The notes under the pieces: generated by a model
The model's database searches: none
The model's input: the letters and a program-made list of their open reading frames with translations, nothing else
What the model was told of the DNA's origin: nothing
Program-made: the position numbers and the translations under genes
Part shown: piece by piece, positions 22,323-33,062 of the stretch
How positions within the stretch are numbered: the stretch's first letter is position 1
How the letters are laid out: each line of letters opens with the position of its first letter
DNA from: Girardinichthys multiradiatus
Taxonomy: Eukaryota > Chordata > Actinopteri > Cyprinodontiformes > Goodeidae
NCBI RefSeq assembly: GCF_021462225.1
Contig: NC_061817.1
Location: 9,707,327 to 9,771,326 of the forward strand
Length of the DNA: 64,000 nucleotides
Direction of reading: 5' to 3'

Positions 22323-22500
22323 CATATTGTGATAAAGTTCATTATTTTCCATAATGTCATGATGAAAATTTAACATTCATATATTTTAGATTCATTGCAC
22401 ACTAACTGAAATATTTCAGGTCTTTTATTGTCTTAATACAGATGATTTTGGCATACAGCTCATGAAAACCCAAAATTCCTATCTCACAAAATTAGCATAT
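22301..22500 (+). repeat. Left terminal inverted repeat, family 2 copy A
   Basis: About 200 bp starting CAGGTCCTTCTCAAACAATT and ending at ATTAGCATAT. It is the near-perfect reverse complement of 23669-23868. Tc1-group transposases bind direct repeats near both edges of such arms. Confidence 0.9.
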
Positions 22501-22628
22501 TATTAAAAGGGTCTCTAAACGAGCTATGAACCTAATCATCTGAATCAACGAGTTAACTCTAAACACCTGCAAAAGATTCCTGAGGCCTTTAAAACTCCCA
22601 GCCTGGTTTATCACTCAAAACCCCAATC

Positions 22629-23591
22629 ATGGGTAAGACTGCCGACCTGACTGCTGTCCAGAAGGCCACTATTGACACCCTCAAGCAAGAGGGTAAGACA
22701 CAGAAAGAAATTTCTGAACAAATAGGCTGTTCCCAGAGTGCTGTATCAAGGCACCTCAGTGGGAAGTCTGTGGGAAAGAAAATTTGTGGCAGAAAACGCT
22801 GCACAACGAGAAGAGGTGACCGGACCCTGAGGAAGATTGCGGAGAAGGGCCGATTCCAAACCTTGGGGGACCTGCGGAAGCAGTGAACTGAGTCTGGAGT
22901 AGAAACATCCAGAGCCACCGTGCACAGGCGTGTGCAGGAAATGGGCTACAGGTGCCGCATTCCCCAGACCTGGGCTACAGAGAAGCAGCACTGGACTGTT
23001 GCTCAGTGGTCCAAAGTACTTTTTTCGGATGAAAGCAAATTTTGCATGTCATTCGGAAATCAAAGTGCCAGAGTCTGGAGGAAAACTGGGGAGAAGGAAA
23101 TGCCAAAATGCCAGAAGTCCAGTGTCAAGTACCCACAGTCAGTGATGGTCTGGGGTGCCGTGTCAGCTGCTGGTGTTGGTCCACTGTGTTTTATCAAGGG
23201 CAGGGTCAATGCAGCTAGCTATCAGGAGATTTTGGAGCACTTCATGCTTCCATCTGCTGAAAAGCTTTATGGAGATGAAGATTTCGTTTTTCAGCACGAC
23301 CTGGCACCTGCTCACAGTGCCAAAACCACTGGTAAATGGTTTACTGACCATGGTATCACTGTGCTCAATTGGCCTGCAAACTCTCCTGACCTGAACCCCA
23401 TAGAGAATCTGTGGGATATTGTGAAGAGAACGTTGAGAGACTCAAGACCCAACACTCTGGATGAGCTAAAGGCCGCTATCGAAGCATCCTGGGCCTCCAT
23501 AAGACCTCAGCAGTGCCACAGGTTGATTGCCTCCATGCCACGCCGCATTGAAGCAGTCATTTCTGCAAAAGGATTCCCGACCAAGTATTGA
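22629..23591 (+). pseudogene. Tc1 family 2 transposase, one nonsense codon
   Basis: Same length plan as the intact copy B protein (here 320 codons). The start MGKTADLTAVQKATIDTLK opens an N-terminal HTH region (EISEQIGCSQSAVSRHLSGK). The catalytic core has VLFSDESKFC (Asp1), VFQHDLAPAH (Asp2) and SPDLNPIENLWD (Glu), a DD34E set. The end is ISAKGFPTKY. The single defect seen is TGA at 22884-22886, where copy B has TGG (Trp); the rest of the frame is open. Copy A carries DIVKRTL after the catalytic Glu, against DSLWGRTL in copy B. Confidence 0.95.
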
Positions 23592-23668
23592 GTGCATAAC
23601 TGTACATGATTATTTGAAGGTTGACGTTGTTTGTATTAAAAACACTTTTCTTTTATTGGTCGGATGAA

Positions 23669-23868
23669 ATATGCTAATTTTGTGAGATAGGAATTTTGGG
23701 TTTTCATGAGCTGTATGCCAAAATCATCCGTATTAAGACAATAAAAGACCTGAAATATTTCAGTTAGTGTGCAATGAATCTAAAATATATGAATGTTAAA
23801 TTTTCATCATTACATTATAGAAAATAATGAACTTTATCACAATATGCTAATGTTTTGAGAAGGACCTG
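23669..23868 (-). repeat. Right terminal inverted repeat, family 2 copy A
   Basis: Reverse complement partner of 22301-22500, ending GAGAAGGACCTG. Confidence 0.9.
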
Positions 23869-24045
23869 TATGAATGAGAGAAAGCAGAGGAGGACAATGC
23901 GAAGATGAGATTAGAGATCAAGGAATGAAGTTATTGGGCCATTGAATCATTAGCTAGATTTATACTGAACATATGCTTAGCAGTAAGAGAGAGTATCCTA
24001 ATCCACTGAATTTATGGTATGGGAAGACCAGAAAAAATGTTTAAC

Positions 24046-24690
24046 ACAGATGAAACCAGATATTTACATACACTGTACACTATTTTTCTCACTGTCGGAC
24101 GTAAAATCAGACTAAACTTCCTGTTTCAGGTCAGTAAGGATTATCAAAATTATTTATATTTGCTTAATGCCATAATAATGAAAGAGAGATTGTTTAACAT
24201 ACTTTTATTTTACTTTCTTCAAAGTCAAATACTTATAAACACTAAGTTGACCATGCCTTTAAACAGTTTGGGAAACCTATAATGATTTCGAGGCTTTAAT
24301 ATTTTGGAAAGAACTTAAAAGGTGTATGTGAGCATGGTGGCCTAAAAACCAGGCCCAGTTATACCAGTTCTGTTAGGAGGAATGGGCCCAAATTCCAGCA
24401 AACTATTGTGAGAAGCTTGTGAAAGGGAACACAAAAGTCATAGACTTTGAAAGGCAATTCTCCCAAATACTACAGAATGTATGTTAGCTTCTAAATTTAA
24501 AGTGAGAGAAAAAACGTAAAATCTATATCTCACTCTCCCCATCTTGGCATTTAGCAAATAGCTTAATAACTGGTAACTTCAACTGATCTATAATGGTAAC
24601 TAGTCCCATTATAGATCAGTTAATGTCTGTTATTTAATGTCAGACAGTTAGAAAAACAAAATGTAACTTGGTCTCAACTACAGTATATAT
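24046..24690 (+). mobile_element. Internally deleted Sleeping Beauty-type element
   Basis: The left end resembles the outer repeat of salmonid-type Tc1 (ACCAGATATTTACATACAC at 24055), and the inner repeat is visible near 24230 (AACACTAAGTTGACCATGCC). The sequence then jumps to the transposase C-terminus (TSSVRRNGPKFQQTIVRSL-like, about 24365-24425) and on to a degenerate right repeat ending near 24690. Most of the transposase is deleted, so this is a short non-autonomous derivative. Confidence 0.6.
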
Positions 24691-24945
24691 AACTCAGAAA
24701 AGAACTTCATTATGTATGAGTTAAACTGTGTTGCAAAAAAGAAGAAGCTTTGAAATTTGTGGAAATCTTAAGGTCAAAGCAAAGACCCTAAAAGCCAGTG
24801 GAAGGGGTATGAAAGAACACATCAATGATTGCTTTCAAATCACTGTCAGAGAAAGAAATATTAAAACACAGAGATGACATTGCTCATACAGTAAATCAGA
24901 GCTGAAATAAAGCTGAACAGAAATAAGCAAAATACTTTTACACCT
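24691..24945. other. No gene recognised
   Basis: AT-rich spacer between two transposon relics. Confidence 0.5.
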
Positions 24946-25220
24946 TTTTCAATCACACTTTTTTCTTCCACTCAACTTTACATTAATATGCTTGGATAAC
25001 GCATTATGTGAACAGCCAGTTACTTTACCTATGATTTTGGAGCTTAGACTCATTCTGTAAGATAATTTTGGATTTTCATTGGCTCTACGCCATTATCATT
25101 GCCATTACTTTAAATGCTTGAAATATGAGGGTTATATTTCAAGCATTTAAAGTGTGATGAATCTATGTAATTTATGATTTTTACTTTTTGAGCTTCTTCA
25201 GTTTTTTTCTATTTATTTAT
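24946..25220 (-). mobile_element. Tc1-like relic related to family 2, N-terminal region
   Basis: On the minus strand, about 24955-25045 resembles the first transposase codons around the NGCSSNALSKHINVKLSGRKK-like segment of a teleost Tc1 family allied to family 2, read with frameshifts. Sequence past 25070 looks like its inverted repeat (TTTTGGATTTTCATTGGC). A perfect 20-bp inverted repeat at 25107-25153 lies inside it. Confidence 0.45.
25107..25153. repeat. Perfect 20-bp inverted repeat, 7-bp loop
   Basis: Arms ACTTTAAATGCTTGAAATAT (25107-25126) and its exact reverse complement (25134-25153) around GAGGGTT. Confidence 0.95.
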
Positions 25221-26089
25221 CTAACAAGAGATGACGTAAACTAATAAACAAATAAAAAAACTTAAATGTAAATGTAGCTGGGTCACAGATCAGTTTTCAT
25301 CAGAGATCCCTGTGACTACTGAATTAATGAAATAAATCATTTTTTTAAGGATATCATAATTTATTCAGATGTACGTGTATTTAACTCAGAAAATATTTTT
25401 ATTATGAATGAGTATGTAGCTTTTCATAAAAAGAAAAGGGAGGAAAAGCCATCTAACGTAGCCGCTTTCATATTCAAACAATAAGACATGTTTTCAAATC
25501 TCATCATAAGGTCAAAAGAAAGATTGTAAAACCCAGAGCGAGAAAGTAAGAAAAACAACACAAGGAATTGCAATAACTAGAAATTGGAAGTAGGAGTCTA
25601 ACCAAGATAGGAGAGTGAGATATTAAAACTTGGAGATGAATGGGAATGGCATTGCCCATAAGACAAATTAGGGTTGATAAAGAGCCAAGCAGGAATATGC
25701 AAAAGACCTGCACTAGATGGTTTACCTTGAACATGAGCTGCGGTAAGCGCTTACTGTATTTTATCTGTTACTTCTGCATTACAATAAGGCACTAATTTCT
25801 GATAACATTTTGGCAGAGCACTGTAAACAAATGCTAAGATCATATTTCTAGCATACTATCCTCCAGATTAAACTCGTATAAGAATTACAAAATGTATGTT
25901 AAACTGTAGGCAAATAACATCTGTCATCTAGCAGCTTAATTCTCTGAACAAAAAAATTATATAAAACTATAAAGAAAAAACATTTCCATGATGTCCAGGA
26001 AAATAAAACATGGGTTCCTAACTTTTTAAAAATAAACACCTGCTGTCCATGGCATGTATTCAGGGGCAATTTTTCTAGCCAATCTCCCG
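25221..26089. other. No gene recognised
   Basis: AT-rich sequence without a supported feature. Confidence 0.5.
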
Positions 26090-26245
26090 GAAAGGGAAGA
26101 CTTGTGGAGTGCATGATAGTTGTCATGTTGACAGATTTTACCACCTGAGCTGTAGATCTGTTGCCCCTCCAAAGTTAACATTGACCTCTTGGCTACTTCT
26201 CTGATTATTGTTCTCCTTGCCTGATCTGTGAGTTAATGCTACTAT
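26090..26245 (-). mobile_element. Tc1-like transposon fragment, N-terminal core
   Basis: On the minus strand this resembles the transposase linker of the same Tc1 family as 4660 and 32150 (segments akin to QARRTIIREVAKRSMVTLE and GATDLQLRW, frameshifted). A fragment of about 150 bp with no ends. Confidence 0.5.
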
Positions 26246-28195
26246 TCAACAGACCCTGAATAACACAAATTGGATTCATGAGGGTCCTTGGAATTTAGCA
26301 AATTTTCTGGTCCAATTTGTGAAGCCCTAAGATTCAGTCACCACACAGGTATGAAAGCTAAAGGTAAATTGTGAGATTTGGCTTGATTCACATGTCAGGA
26401 TTCACATGTCGGGAATTAAGTAATATTTACAAAAATATTTTAAGGCTACTGCACAAACGTTACAAATAGGTTAGTAATCTGTTGACAATAGGCCGAATGC
26501 ATCACAGAATCAGATACAATACATTTGAATTCGTTACTATTTTTTACAATTTGTGGGATATTCCATCATGATATAATAAAAAGGCCCATCACTGTGCTTG
26601 AGGATAAGTTCCAACATAGATGTTCAAGGTAGAGCAGCTACAGTACTGGTACTGGAACTGGAAAATCAACACTAGCTGCTGATAGCTAGAAGAAGACTAT
26701 TTCCTCGAAGAGGAAGGAGAAGAGCCCCCCCAGTGGTGGGTTAGACCGCGGCTGACACCAGGTAGAAGGCTACATGGTCAATACAACAGACTGAAGCAGG
26801 AGCGGAGGCTGAGAATGCCTTTGTCTTGTGGTCAAGACACTGCTTTACGAATCCCAGAGTTAGTTAAGAAAACATTGGTTATGACACCTAAGAATGAACT
26901 ACAGATTTGTTAAGTATCAACAGAGTTTTTGGATTCAGGAGTTCACAGTCAAGTGTAGAATAAAAACAGAGATAACCTTAAACTGAGCTGGAGATTTGCA
27001 GTCAGTTATACATAGTAGCACAACAGTAACTGGATTATGGTACATTTACACGCCTTCATTCTTTATATGAGCATATGGGCAGTTGCCCAGGGCGACTATT
27101 GCTATTGCTTTTGAACATGTGCGGTCAAAGAGAGGTTGCACTCACGGGTCTTGAGTAAGTCTCCCCTGCCTGTTGCTGAGAATAAGGAGATTAGGTTACG
27201 TGCATCATTTAATGTATTTTAATTGGCTGGTGGGGTGGCAAAAGACAGGATCACCCAGGGATCAGTTCATGCAAGAACTATGCTGTATGCTGTAATGTTT
27301 TTATTGTAACTGTAATGAAGGCACTAACATTAATGTTTCCCTAAAATGTCTCTTTCCTGTTTAACTACCACGTTTTCTTTTCTGTCTCTGGTGCATTATT
27401 GACGAGCTCAGTGTGGATATAATTGGCATTGGCCCCTGGTGGCACTGTAATAACAGTCCATGCAAATCAGGGATGCAGAGATGTAAACAAATACTCTCTC
27501 TGACACAGATGCTTGTACACATATACCTCCAACCTATGGTACATCATTTTTCTTGACACTTGTTCTGCAGGCTCCCATGGTGCTCATTCTCTTGTTTTGA
27601 TTTCACTGCTATTCATCCTTTCACTATCCCCTTTGCCCCAGTTTTTCTGCCCATTTCCTGCATTTCTTCCTCTGTTTCCTTGTATCATTTCTTCTCGTTA
27701 TGCTCTCTCATAGGTTTAGCATCACAAAGCCCTCTGAGTTATAATCATGTTCACCTTTCAAGCTTCAAAGCATGTTTGCAACATTAAAGACCATTTCTCT
27801 AAAAAACAAACTTCACCCTAACATCGGAGCATCCCTGCAGACTGAGAAGTAAAGTCTACTTATTTTTAAGTAGATCTTCTGGTCAGAGGTGTACCCAAGA
27901 TAAGGTCACATTAAATTACAAATTTAAATTCATTTTATTAAATTTAAACACTTAAGTGAAAAACTTGCTTAAAACATTAACTTTTTTCCATTATTTGTAT
28001 GTCACTGGAGCTGTCCATAGTACTGTACGTAGTCTCAAGTTTACAGTACGCCAGTGTTGATAATAAAGAAAAAACCGTTTCTAAAATAACTTTAAAAGGA
28101 AAATTAGTTCAATATTTCATATATTAAAAAAACTATTAAAAATTGCTTAGTCAAAAAAAGAATACTGTGGCAGTAGTGTTGTATACTATATATAT
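26246..28195. other. No gene recognised except a possible Harbinger scrap
   Basis: Mostly AT-rich spacer. The one coding-like patch is listed separately at 26690-26822. The pyrimidine-rich stretch 27545-27715 gives short open frames without domains. Confidence 0.45.
26690..26822 (+). pseudogene. Possible PIF/Harbinger transposase scrap
   Basis: One frame reads EEPPQWWVRPRLTPGRRLHG then QYNRLKQERRLRMP, which resembles the WVRP...G.Y..L..E pattern near the N-terminus of Harbinger-type transposases. The frame breaks soon after. Only about 45 residues are readable, so the call is weak. Confidence 0.3.
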
Positions 28196-28199
28196 ATAT

Positions 28200-29450
28200 A
28201 TTAACTGGGATTAACATCTGGGCTCATTGAGAGCCATTTAAGAATAGCCATTTTCCTCACCCATTCCCTAGTACTTTTAGCTGTATGTCTGAGGTCATTA
28301 TCTTCTTGAAGGACTAATGGCCTGCAAGTGACACTAAGCCGTCTGAATGGGAGCAGTATGTTTCGCTTCAGGGTGCCTTGGTAGTCTTAAGACTTTATGG
28401 TGCCTTGCACAGATGTAAGGTCCCTCAAGCCAGGTGTAGCACAGCCCCAAAACAAAACTTCAGTGTAGTCCCCTCTATATTTAATTGCAGGCCTAGTGGT
28501 CTTTTCTTTGAAACTAAACAGTGAGATGATGTGGCTGGCTAAAAAGCTCCAGTTTTGTCTCATCAGTCCAGAGGATAGTCTCCCGGAAGCTTTGGGGCTT
28601 GTCAAGATGCATTTTTGGCAAACTCTGGTCAGGTTTTTTTATGCTTTTCTGTCAAGAGTGCAGGACTCCTAACTCTTCTTCAGTGCTGCCCGGTAAGGCC
28701 CTAACAATGAAGGGTGATGTGATCAAACAATCACCCACCTTTACCTTAAATTTAAATGGTTTCATATCAGCCCATGTATGTTGGGATTTTGAAACAAATG
28801 CATGTTATACAGGTCTAAATGGGAAAAATGATATAAATTATGTAGAATATCAAGTCCTGTCATGTCTTTGAAATATATGTATCACATCTGAAGGACTCCT
28901 GGGTTTGTGTACTTCATATGTACTGGGAACTCACAGTGTTTAACAGCATCAGGGTGGGGTACATTTTACATGTCTATCTTGCTGTATTTATTTTTCTTCT
29001 ACTGTATATTTAAATACCAGTCAAAATGACTGGTATTTACCTAAGGTGGTGTATCTTCCAGCACCATTGAAACATGATGCAGATACCAGGTAGTCTAATG
29101 GAAGCATTAACGATCATCTTGAATGGTTCTGGATGGTTTTCTACCATCCACATGATCTACCTAATCAGCCTGGGGTTATATTTCTGGATACAGTTTCAAA
29201 ACCATTATAATATTCCAATAAAATTTGGCAGCAGTTGTCACAGGAACATGACCCTACTCGCAGATGTAGCCTTTACCTTTAACAAGGATATCTATAGTCT
29301 TCCTCCTGAGATCCTCTGAGAGCTTTCACCTTTGCTTTCTCTGTTCCACATTTAATGTGGTGCACACAGCGATACCAATCTACCCAGTTGTGTGTTTGTT
29401 CTCTTTAGGTAGGCTGAATGGCATATCATATTTTTTTCAAATAAAATATA
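28200..29450 (-). mobile_element. Tc1-like transposon fossil (another family)
   Basis: On the minus strand the sequence follows a teleost Tc1-type family across its length: C-terminal core traces near 28250-28480, a stretch resembling ILWTDETKLELFSQPHHLTV near 28510-28570, VCQKCILTSPKASG near 28585-28620, and N-terminal HTH traces near 29120-29330. Several frameshifts and stops are present. A roughly 300-bp AT-rich stretch (28740-29040), which includes a 13-bp hairpin, interrupts the match. Confidence 0.6.
29011..29039. repeat. Perfect 13-bp inverted repeat, 3-bp loop
   Basis: Arms TAAATACCAGTCA and TGACTGGTATTTA around AAA, inside the interrupted Tc1 fossil. Confidence 0.95.
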
Positions 29451-32149
29451 AATCACTTTTTTTAACAATATTTTTTCTTTATTTATTCCCATCCTGAAGG
29501 CCTACAGGTATACACTGGATAATTGCATTCAGTGAATTACATTTTCAGATACAGGAGGGGTGTTTGCTCGCAGAGTAATGTAACTGTCCTCAAGGCTGCG
29601 CTCCACACCATAACAGTGTAGAAAGAGCAGCCAACCAGCTGTCCCTCTAGCAGCATGTTGTCTCTTCTATCTTTGGATCAATCATGTCTTCCTCAGCCTT
29701 TCCTGCAAGGGGTGTGACAATACATCCAGCTCACAGAAATGAGATGAGATTTTAACAACATTTGGAAGAAAACTAAGAATCTGAACTTCATTTGCACAAA
29801 TACAGTTTTCACCAATCAGACTGTGTTTTAAACAATCGGTTTATTTATTTGCTCAATCAGGAATAATCAGTAATCTAGTCCAGGGCTGACTAGTCCCCAG
29901 CAAGGCTGCCACAATCATGATGACAGTCATAAATGAGTTTGTGCAGCTGAGTTAAAACTCCCATTATCTGGGAAGTATGCCCAGACAAAAGCACTGCAAC
30001 CCACTTTAGTCGAAAAGGCAAAAAGCAGAAGCATTGTTAGGAGTTATTTTGCCTCTAAGGCAGAAGGACAGGAAAAGCCAAAGGATGGTGGAGAATTCTT
30101 ATGCTAGCTGTGCTACAAAATTGGCAAATCATCTTAATACCAAACATTCTGCTGTTTACAAGTAATTTAAAAAGGTCACCATTGTTTCCATTTCTATAAC
30201 AGCTTAGTATTTAATATTCCTGATGGTTTAAGTCAATTTTATCTGTTTAACTATTAGAAACTTACAGGCAGCACTATTAATCTATAGTAAAGTAGTTAGC
30301 AGCAATGGATATAAACGATTAACATTAACGTCAGTGTTGTGATGTCAAATATGAACTGCACATTCCAACATTAATAACTAACAGAAAGGTATGAAGTAGA
30401 TGCTACTTTTAGCGTCATTAGCAGCTAACGGTTAGTCCATCCTGGTATTCACAAAAGTCACTTAATGACAGCTGCTAGGCAGACTTGACTTGATGAGAAA
30501 CATTGTGGCATTAGAATATCAGGGGGGTTTGTGTCATAAGATTTTGTTCCAACTTTTCCTTTCTTTGTATTTTATTTACTTTCGTTTTTACATGACACAA
30601 TGCACACCATTATCTTTGTTTTCCTCTAGTTGTTCATTTCAAGACCCGGACAAGTTGCAAGTTTTGCAAGAAGAAAATAAAGCAGTTCTGTTCTATCAGC
30701 CCTGAGAGAAGAGACAGACTCTGTCTGAGTGATTGCAGGCCATTAGTCTCTTGGTTTTCTCAGTTAATTGTTTGGACTGTTCTAAACCCGTCCAAACATC
30801 TAACCAGGCTTTCCGCTCTTTATGGGTTCCCCCTCTGCAACCCTCACTGTTCTATTAGTCTTTTATTCTTTGGTTCATTCCACTACAATACTATCTTGTC
30901 ACCTCCTGTCTGTGTTTGGGTCCTCAACAACCACAAAACGTTTGTTAATTTATGCAAAAAAAAAATGTTGATGATTATCAAAATCTCATCAAGCACAACA
31001 TTTTTGGATAAAGATTATTTTTTAATACTGGTTCCACATTATTTTTAATCTAGAAAGAGGACAGTGTGCAATATCTTCAGTCTGATTTGGCAAACAGATC
31101 TTATCCCATTTTGGTTTTAAATTAGTTCAACACAGCTAGGCCTCCAAACACCAACTGCTTCTATTCTGCACATGCTCAGTTTATGAAAATAATTTTGTTG
31201 TCTTGTTGTTTAGGAGCAATTATTTGTGTAAAACTGCAGTCATTCTTACACTTGAATACCAGGTTACAACGATAATGGATTTGGTGCATGTAATATAATA
31301 TGTATGCAACTTAGAAAAAAAGATTTTGCCTGTCTAACTATAAGGAAAGCTGACAAGTTATTCGGGATCTTTGTATGTGCTAAAGTTAATAAACAGTGGG
31401 AAAACAGTGGGAAAAAAATTGGAAATCCATCTGCTCAGCTTATTCAGGCAAATTTAAATGGTAATTTATTACAGTGCTTGCCCTCTGTTTTTGCTGAGTG
31501 ATTTCTATCTACCCCTCAATCCTCTCCTTATGTTCTTTGTTCTCAACAATACCTGATCTACACAAAGACTTTCTATTTCACCGAAATAATTGTCGGATGA
31601 GACTTCGTCAACCCCATGTCTTTCCCTTTCCCGTCAGCCTTTCTGTTTCTTAGCCCATCTCTTTCATGCTATTAAAATGTTCCTGTATTAAAAGTGGATC
31701 TCATTATAGTCAGAGAAATGGGCAAGTCAGATAGGACGATTTTTTTTTTATTATGGAGAAAGGCACAAAAATATATCTTATTTCTTAGTGAAACAATCTT
31801 TTTCCTGATCACATGCTATATTCTCAAAGTTCTTCATTAATTGGGTGGCTTCATCCCAATGTAGCTGCAGTGCATCACCTCCTGTGTAAAATATACATAG
31901 GATTTAGACATAGAGTGATAAAATGACCACACCAGTCTTTTGTCAGGTTGTCCAGCAATTCTAATTTGCAACAGAATCCTTACAGGCAACATTTCATGGT
32001 TTTAGTTTTAATTATGTTGAGTTAACTTTGCTGTGAGAGATAAAATAAAATTTTTTTCATTGCCATTCTATCTTAATGAAAAAATTTTATGATTTAATTT
32101 CATAGTCTGAAGTTTTGTATTTACACATAGTCATCACATTATACAAAGT
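29451..32149. other. No gene recognised
   Basis: AT-rich spacer. The frames at 30490-30705 and 31304-31501 lack domains. A segment near 29690-29750 looks like a dispersed repeat but I cannot name it. Confidence 0.45.
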
Positions 32150-32700
32150 ATTTCTGCCCTAGTCAAGTCTTTTGCTGCCTCTAACAGAATTACCCTGTAT
32201 CTAGCTTCATCCACTTTTTGCCAACTCTGACCAACTTACCTGTTCTCTCTGAAGAGGGTTATCCCTGCATCAATATGGACTTGTTTCAACGAGGCGGTGG
32301 TGTTTTAGGTGTGATTGGTATTATTAGTTTTCTGCCACACAGTGTTATGCATGTGGGCCAAAAATATAAATGTTGGTCTCATCAGGCCAGAGCACCTCCT
32401 TCCTTATATTTGCTGTGTCTCCTACACATCTTGTGACAAACTGCAAACAGGCTTTCTTTCAAAAAGAACTTTTTTCCTTCCACTCTTCCATAATGACCAG
32501 ATTTGTAGACATGAGTCCAAATTTTCATTTTGGCAGCTTCGCTGATTAATGCTTTACTTTCTTTGTGATTACACACATGTAGACTTTTTACTAAGAAGGC
32601 AACATCTGAAGGCAGGTGGTAGTAGTGGATTTTATTTAGGGATATCAGAATAATTGGGGCAAATGCATGCTACACTTTTCAGATTCTTGTTGTTTAAATA
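32150..32700 (-). mobile_element. Tc1-like transposon fossil
   Basis: Minus-strand relic of the same family as 4660-7055. It can be followed through the segment near TCLD..QKTLLEAKA (32160), KMDEARYRVIL (32200), the region around the conserved GG (32300), LFLAHMHNTVW (32340), LWPDETNIYIF (32380), AKHVRRHSKYK (32420) and SGHYGRVEGK (32495). The final part, TTTTATTTAGGGATATCAGAA (32630), is the family terminal region, and the N-terminal transposase codons are deleted. Frames are broken. Confidence 0.6.
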
Positions 32701-33060
32701 TGCATCTCTATCCAAGCCTGTAGATAAACCTTGGGCTTTGGGGTCTAGGCTTTACGATCTCATTACTCCATGTCCATGCTGCTCAGCATGTCATGGAGGG
32801 ATGGAATATCTCCACCCTCTGAACATGTCTTTCAGCACGCCAGAAAATGAGGAGACAGTCTCTAACCTCAGGGAGCCCATGAATGGATGCTGAGGCGCCG
32901 AAAAGCAGCAGCAGCAGCAGAATGATGCAGGACGTTTGCAGCTTAAAAAGACTGCCAAAAGTTGTGAGATGTGCTTGGTATGTTCTGTGGAGTATGTGGA
33001 GAAATTTTAACTCACTTTCTATTAGAAAAATAAGTTGAAGGCGCTATTTCTGCCACTAAC
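32701..33060. other. No gene recognised; short CAG run
   Basis: Contains a short AGCAGCAGCAGCAGCAG array at about 32905-32921. The open frame around 32654-32893 shows no domain or conserved motif. Confidence 0.45.
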
Positions 33061-33062
33061 TA

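Larger units (their letters stand above)
22301..23868 (+). mobile_element. Tc1-like transposon family 2, copy A
   Basis: A 1568-bp element bounded by CAGGTCCTTCTCAAA-type ends with TA at 22299-22300 and 23869-23870. Terminal inverted repeats are about 200 bp (22301-22500 and 23669-23868), the long-repeat type of the Tc1 group. It contains one transposase gene with one nonsense codon. It is inserted at a TA inside the family 1 transposase, yet no family 1 sequence is recognisable past 23870. Confidence 0.95.

Noticed and set aside
27545..27715. Open frames rich in Phe, Ser and Pro
   Set aside because: A T+C-rich tract produces these; no motif.
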